Below are positions 4,829 to 6,580 of a stretch of DNA of 6,580 nt, one piece after another (within the stretch, counting starts at the first letter, position 1; the number at the start of each line of letters is the position of its first letter). The stretch lies in NCBI GenBank assembly GCA_913774725.1, contig CAJYIG010000194.1, positions 1 to 6,580 on the forward strand, written 5' to 3'. Origin of the DNA: an uncultured Curtobacterium sp. (GTDB taxonomy: Bacteria; Actinomycetota; Actinomycetes; Actinomycetales; Microbacteriaceae). The position numbers and the translations under genes were made by a program. The notes under the pieces were generated by a model that ran no database searches, was not told the DNA's origin, and saw only the letters and a program-made list of their open reading frames with translations.

Positions 4829-6580
4829 GTGGCCACCGCAGATCGACCCCGCCGACCGAAGATCGGACGCATCCCGATCACCCAGCTCGCGCCGACGACC
4901 CCGAACGGGTTCCCGGGCAAGGCGTTCGACGGCGAGGTGATCACGTTCGGCGCGACCGTCTTCCGCGAGGGCCACGGCATCATCGGCGCCGACCTCGTGC
5001 TCGAACGCCCCGACGGCGGCACGCGCACGGTCCCGATGCTGCTCGGCGCCCCCGGGACCGACCGGTACGAGGCGACCGTGCAGGTCGACCACGTCGGCGT
5101 GTGGACGTGGCACGTCGAGTCGTTCTCCGACGACTGGGCGACGTGGCTGCACGCCGCCCGGCTGAAGATCGCCGCCGGCGTCGACACCGAGGCGACGCTC
5201 CTCGACGGCGCCGCCCTGCTCGACCGACTCGCGGCCGAGACGGACTCGAGCGCCGCCGTCCGCGCCGCCGAGCAGCTGCGTGACACCGACCTCGAGCCGA
5301 CGGAGCGCCTGGCAGCCGTCGACGACCCGCGCATCACGGGCGAGGTCGAGGACTCCCCCCTGACCTCGCTCCGGACGCACTCCCCCACGCAGCTCCTCGA
5401 CGTCGAGCGGCAGCGCGCGGGTGTCGGCGCCTGGTACGAGTTCTTCCCCCGCAGCGAAGGGGCGAAGAAGAACCCCGACGGCTCGTGGAGGAGCGGCGAC
5501 TTCCGCACCGCCGCCCGACGCCTGCCGGCCGTGGCACGCATGGGCTTCGACGTGGTCTACCTCCCCCCGATCCACCCGATCGGCACCACCGCCCGCAAGG
5601 GACCGAACAACACCCTGACCCCCGGCCCGCACGACCCGGGCAGCCCGTGGGCGATCGGCGCTCCCGAGGGCGGGCACGACGCGATCCACCCCGACCTCGG
5701 CACCGAGGACGACTTCCGCGACTTCGTCGAGACGGCGAAGAACAGCGGGATGGAGGTCGCCCTCGACTTCGCGCTCCAGTGCTCCCCCGACCACCCCTGG
5801 GTCGAGCAGCACCCGGAGTGGTTCACGGTCCGCGCGGACGGGTCGATCGCCACGGCCGAGAACCCGCCGAAGCGGTACCAGGACATCTACCCGATCCAGT
5901 TCGACAGCGATCCGGAGGGCATCGTCGCCGAGGTCCTGCGGGTCCTCGAGCACTGGATCGCGTTCGGCATCCGCATCTTCCGCGTCGACAACCCGCACAC
6001 CAAGCCGCTCTGGTTCTGGGAGCGCGTCATCCGCGAGGTCCGCGACCAGCACCCGGACACCGTGTTCCTCGCCGAGGCGTTCACCCGTCCGGCGATGATG
6101 CGTGCACTGGCCGAGGCCGGGTTCCAGCAGTCCTACACGTACTTCACGTGGCGGAACACGAAGGAGGAGATCGAGGAGTACTTCTCGGAGCTCAGCCACG
6201 AGACGAGCGCCTACCTGCGTCCGAACCTCTTCGTCAACACGCCGGACATCCTGACCGAGTACCTGCAGTTCGGTGGCCGCGCCGGCTACAAGGTGCGCGC
6301 CGCGCTCGCCGCGACCGGGGCGCCGACCTGGGGCATGTACGCCGGCTACGAGCTCTTCGAGGACGTCGCCCGTCCAGGCTCCGAGGAGAACATCGACAAC
6401 GAGAAGTACGAGTACAAGCCGCGCGACTTCGCCCTGGCCGAGGCCGAGGGCGCGAGCCTCGCCCCGTACGTCACGATGCTCAACCGCTTCCGACAGGCGC
6501 ACCCCGCGCTGCGGCAGCTCCGGAACCTGCACGTGCACGACGCCGAGGACCCGGCGATCGTCGTCTACTCGAAGCACCTG
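4829..6580 (+). CDS. glgE: Alpha-1,4-glucan:maltose-1-phosphate maltosyltransferase, C-terminus cut by window edge
   Basis: GlgE (GH13_3) transfers maltosyl units from alpha-maltose-1-phosphate to the non-reducing ends of alpha-1,4-glucan, releasing phosphate; it links trehalose (through TreS and Mak) to glycogen or capsular glucan. The visible 584 residues are the N-terminal beta-sandwich (about 15-115, opening KIGRIPITQLAP), a helical insert (about 118-195) and most of the GH13 barrel. Family motifs: AWYEFFPRS (201-209), YLPPIHPIG (244-252) with Lys257, FALQCSPDHPW (314-324), ENPPKRYQDIYPI (344-356), nucleophile Asp387 in FRVDNPHTKP, acid/base Glu416 in FLAEAFTRP and Asp473 in NTPDI. The 29- and 86-residue spacings from the nucleophile match Streptomyces GlgE (Asp394, Glu423, Asp480). 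Roughly 80-100 C-terminal residues are missing at the edge. GTG 4829 is chosen because the family N terminus begins soon after and a -10 box ends 7 nt before it. glgX lies upstream on the same strand. Confidence 0.97.
   Translation, partial: MATADRPRRPKIGRIPITQLAPTTPNGFPGKAFDGEVITFGATVFREGHGIIGADLVLERPDGGTRTVPMLLGAPGTDRYEATVQVDHVGVWTWHVESFSDDWATWLHAARLKIAAGVDTEATLLDGAALLDRLAAETDSSAAVRAAEQLRDTDLEPTERLAAVDDPRITGEVEDSPLTSLRTHSPTQLLDVERQRAGVGAWYEFFPRSEGAKKNPDGSWRSGDFRTAARRLPAVARMGFDVVYLPPIHPIGTTARKGPNNTLTPGPHDPGSPWAIGAPEGGHDAIHPDLGTEDDFRDFVETAKNSGMEVALDFALQCSPDHPWVEQHPEWFTVRADGSIATAENPPKRYQDIYPIQFDSDPEGIVAEVLRVLEHWIAFGIRIFRVDNPHTKPLWFWERVIREVRDQHPDTVFLAEAFTRPAMMRALAEAGFQQSYTYFTWRNTKEEIEEYFSELSHETSAYLRPNLFVNTPDILTEYLQFGGRAGYKVRAALAATGAPTWGMYAGYELFEDVARPGSEENIDNEKYEYKPRDFALAEAEGASLAPYVTMLNRFRQAHPALRQLRNLHVHDAEDPAIVVYSKHL

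Noticed and set aside
2012..6577. A 1521-codon open frame on the minus strand across glgX, glgE and part of the desulfurase
   Set aside because: It is antisense to two genes with intact catalytic motifs, has Arg/Val/Gly-rich composition typical of shadow frames in GC-rich DNA, and no recognisable domain. Part of its 3' half is the desulfurase in another frame.
1..6580. Mobile element, CRISPR array, tRNA/rRNA, riboswitch or defence genes
   Set aside because: No transposase or integrase frame, no regularly spaced direct repeats, no cloverleaf and no conserved leader structure was seen; composition appears even across the window.

Overview
The window is GC-rich DNA with dense coding, actinobacterial codon use and -10 boxes of the TAnnnT type. 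The presence of GlgE, a prfB-ftsE gene order, and a cysteine desulfurase close in sequence to mycobacterial and streptomycete IscS all point to Actinomycetota. A member of Microbacteriaceae (Curtobacterium-like) is my best guess, but that is inference from protein style and not a database match.

Layout. Left arm, minus strand: the first 29 codons of ftsE (cell division ABC ATPase) run off the left edge, preceded by its own promoter. Then comes complete prfB (peptide chain release factor 2), then a ~110 bp gap with two inverted repeats, then complete cysteine desulfurase (IscS/NifS family). Right arm, plus strand: a divergent glgX-type glycogen debranching enzyme starts 61 bp from the desulfurase, followed after a 153 bp gap by glgE (maltose-1-phosphate maltosyltransferase), which runs off the right edge after 584 codons. 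The divergent intergenic region at 2548-2608 carries both promoters with interleaved core elements. The gap between glgX and glgE holds a strong GC hairpin without a U tract, a perfect 12-bp palindrome of LacI-family appearance, and a -10 box.

How the genes work together. The right arm is alpha-glucan metabolism: GlgE extends linear alpha-1,4-glucan from maltose-1-phosphate (made from trehalose by TreS and Mak, not visible here), and GlgX removes short alpha-1,6 branches. The left arm is housekeeping: sulfur mobilisation for tRNA thiolation or Fe-S clusters, translation termination at UGA/UAA, and divisome activation. The two arms share no obvious pathway.

The clearest cross-gene pattern is that four of the five genes (ftsE, prfB, glgX, glgE) have a TAnnnT box 7-9 nt before the start codon and no separate Shine-Dalgarno, which predicts leaderless or nearly leaderless mRNAs. 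Only the desulfurase has a true Shine-Dalgarno. I see no mobile element, CRISPR array, RNA gene, phage gene or defence system, and I do not think the window contains a new biological system. The points worth a second look are the glgE palindrome, the interleaved divergent promoters, a Gln-to-Ala change at a PLP-contact position in the desulfurase, and divergent motifs in GlgX.
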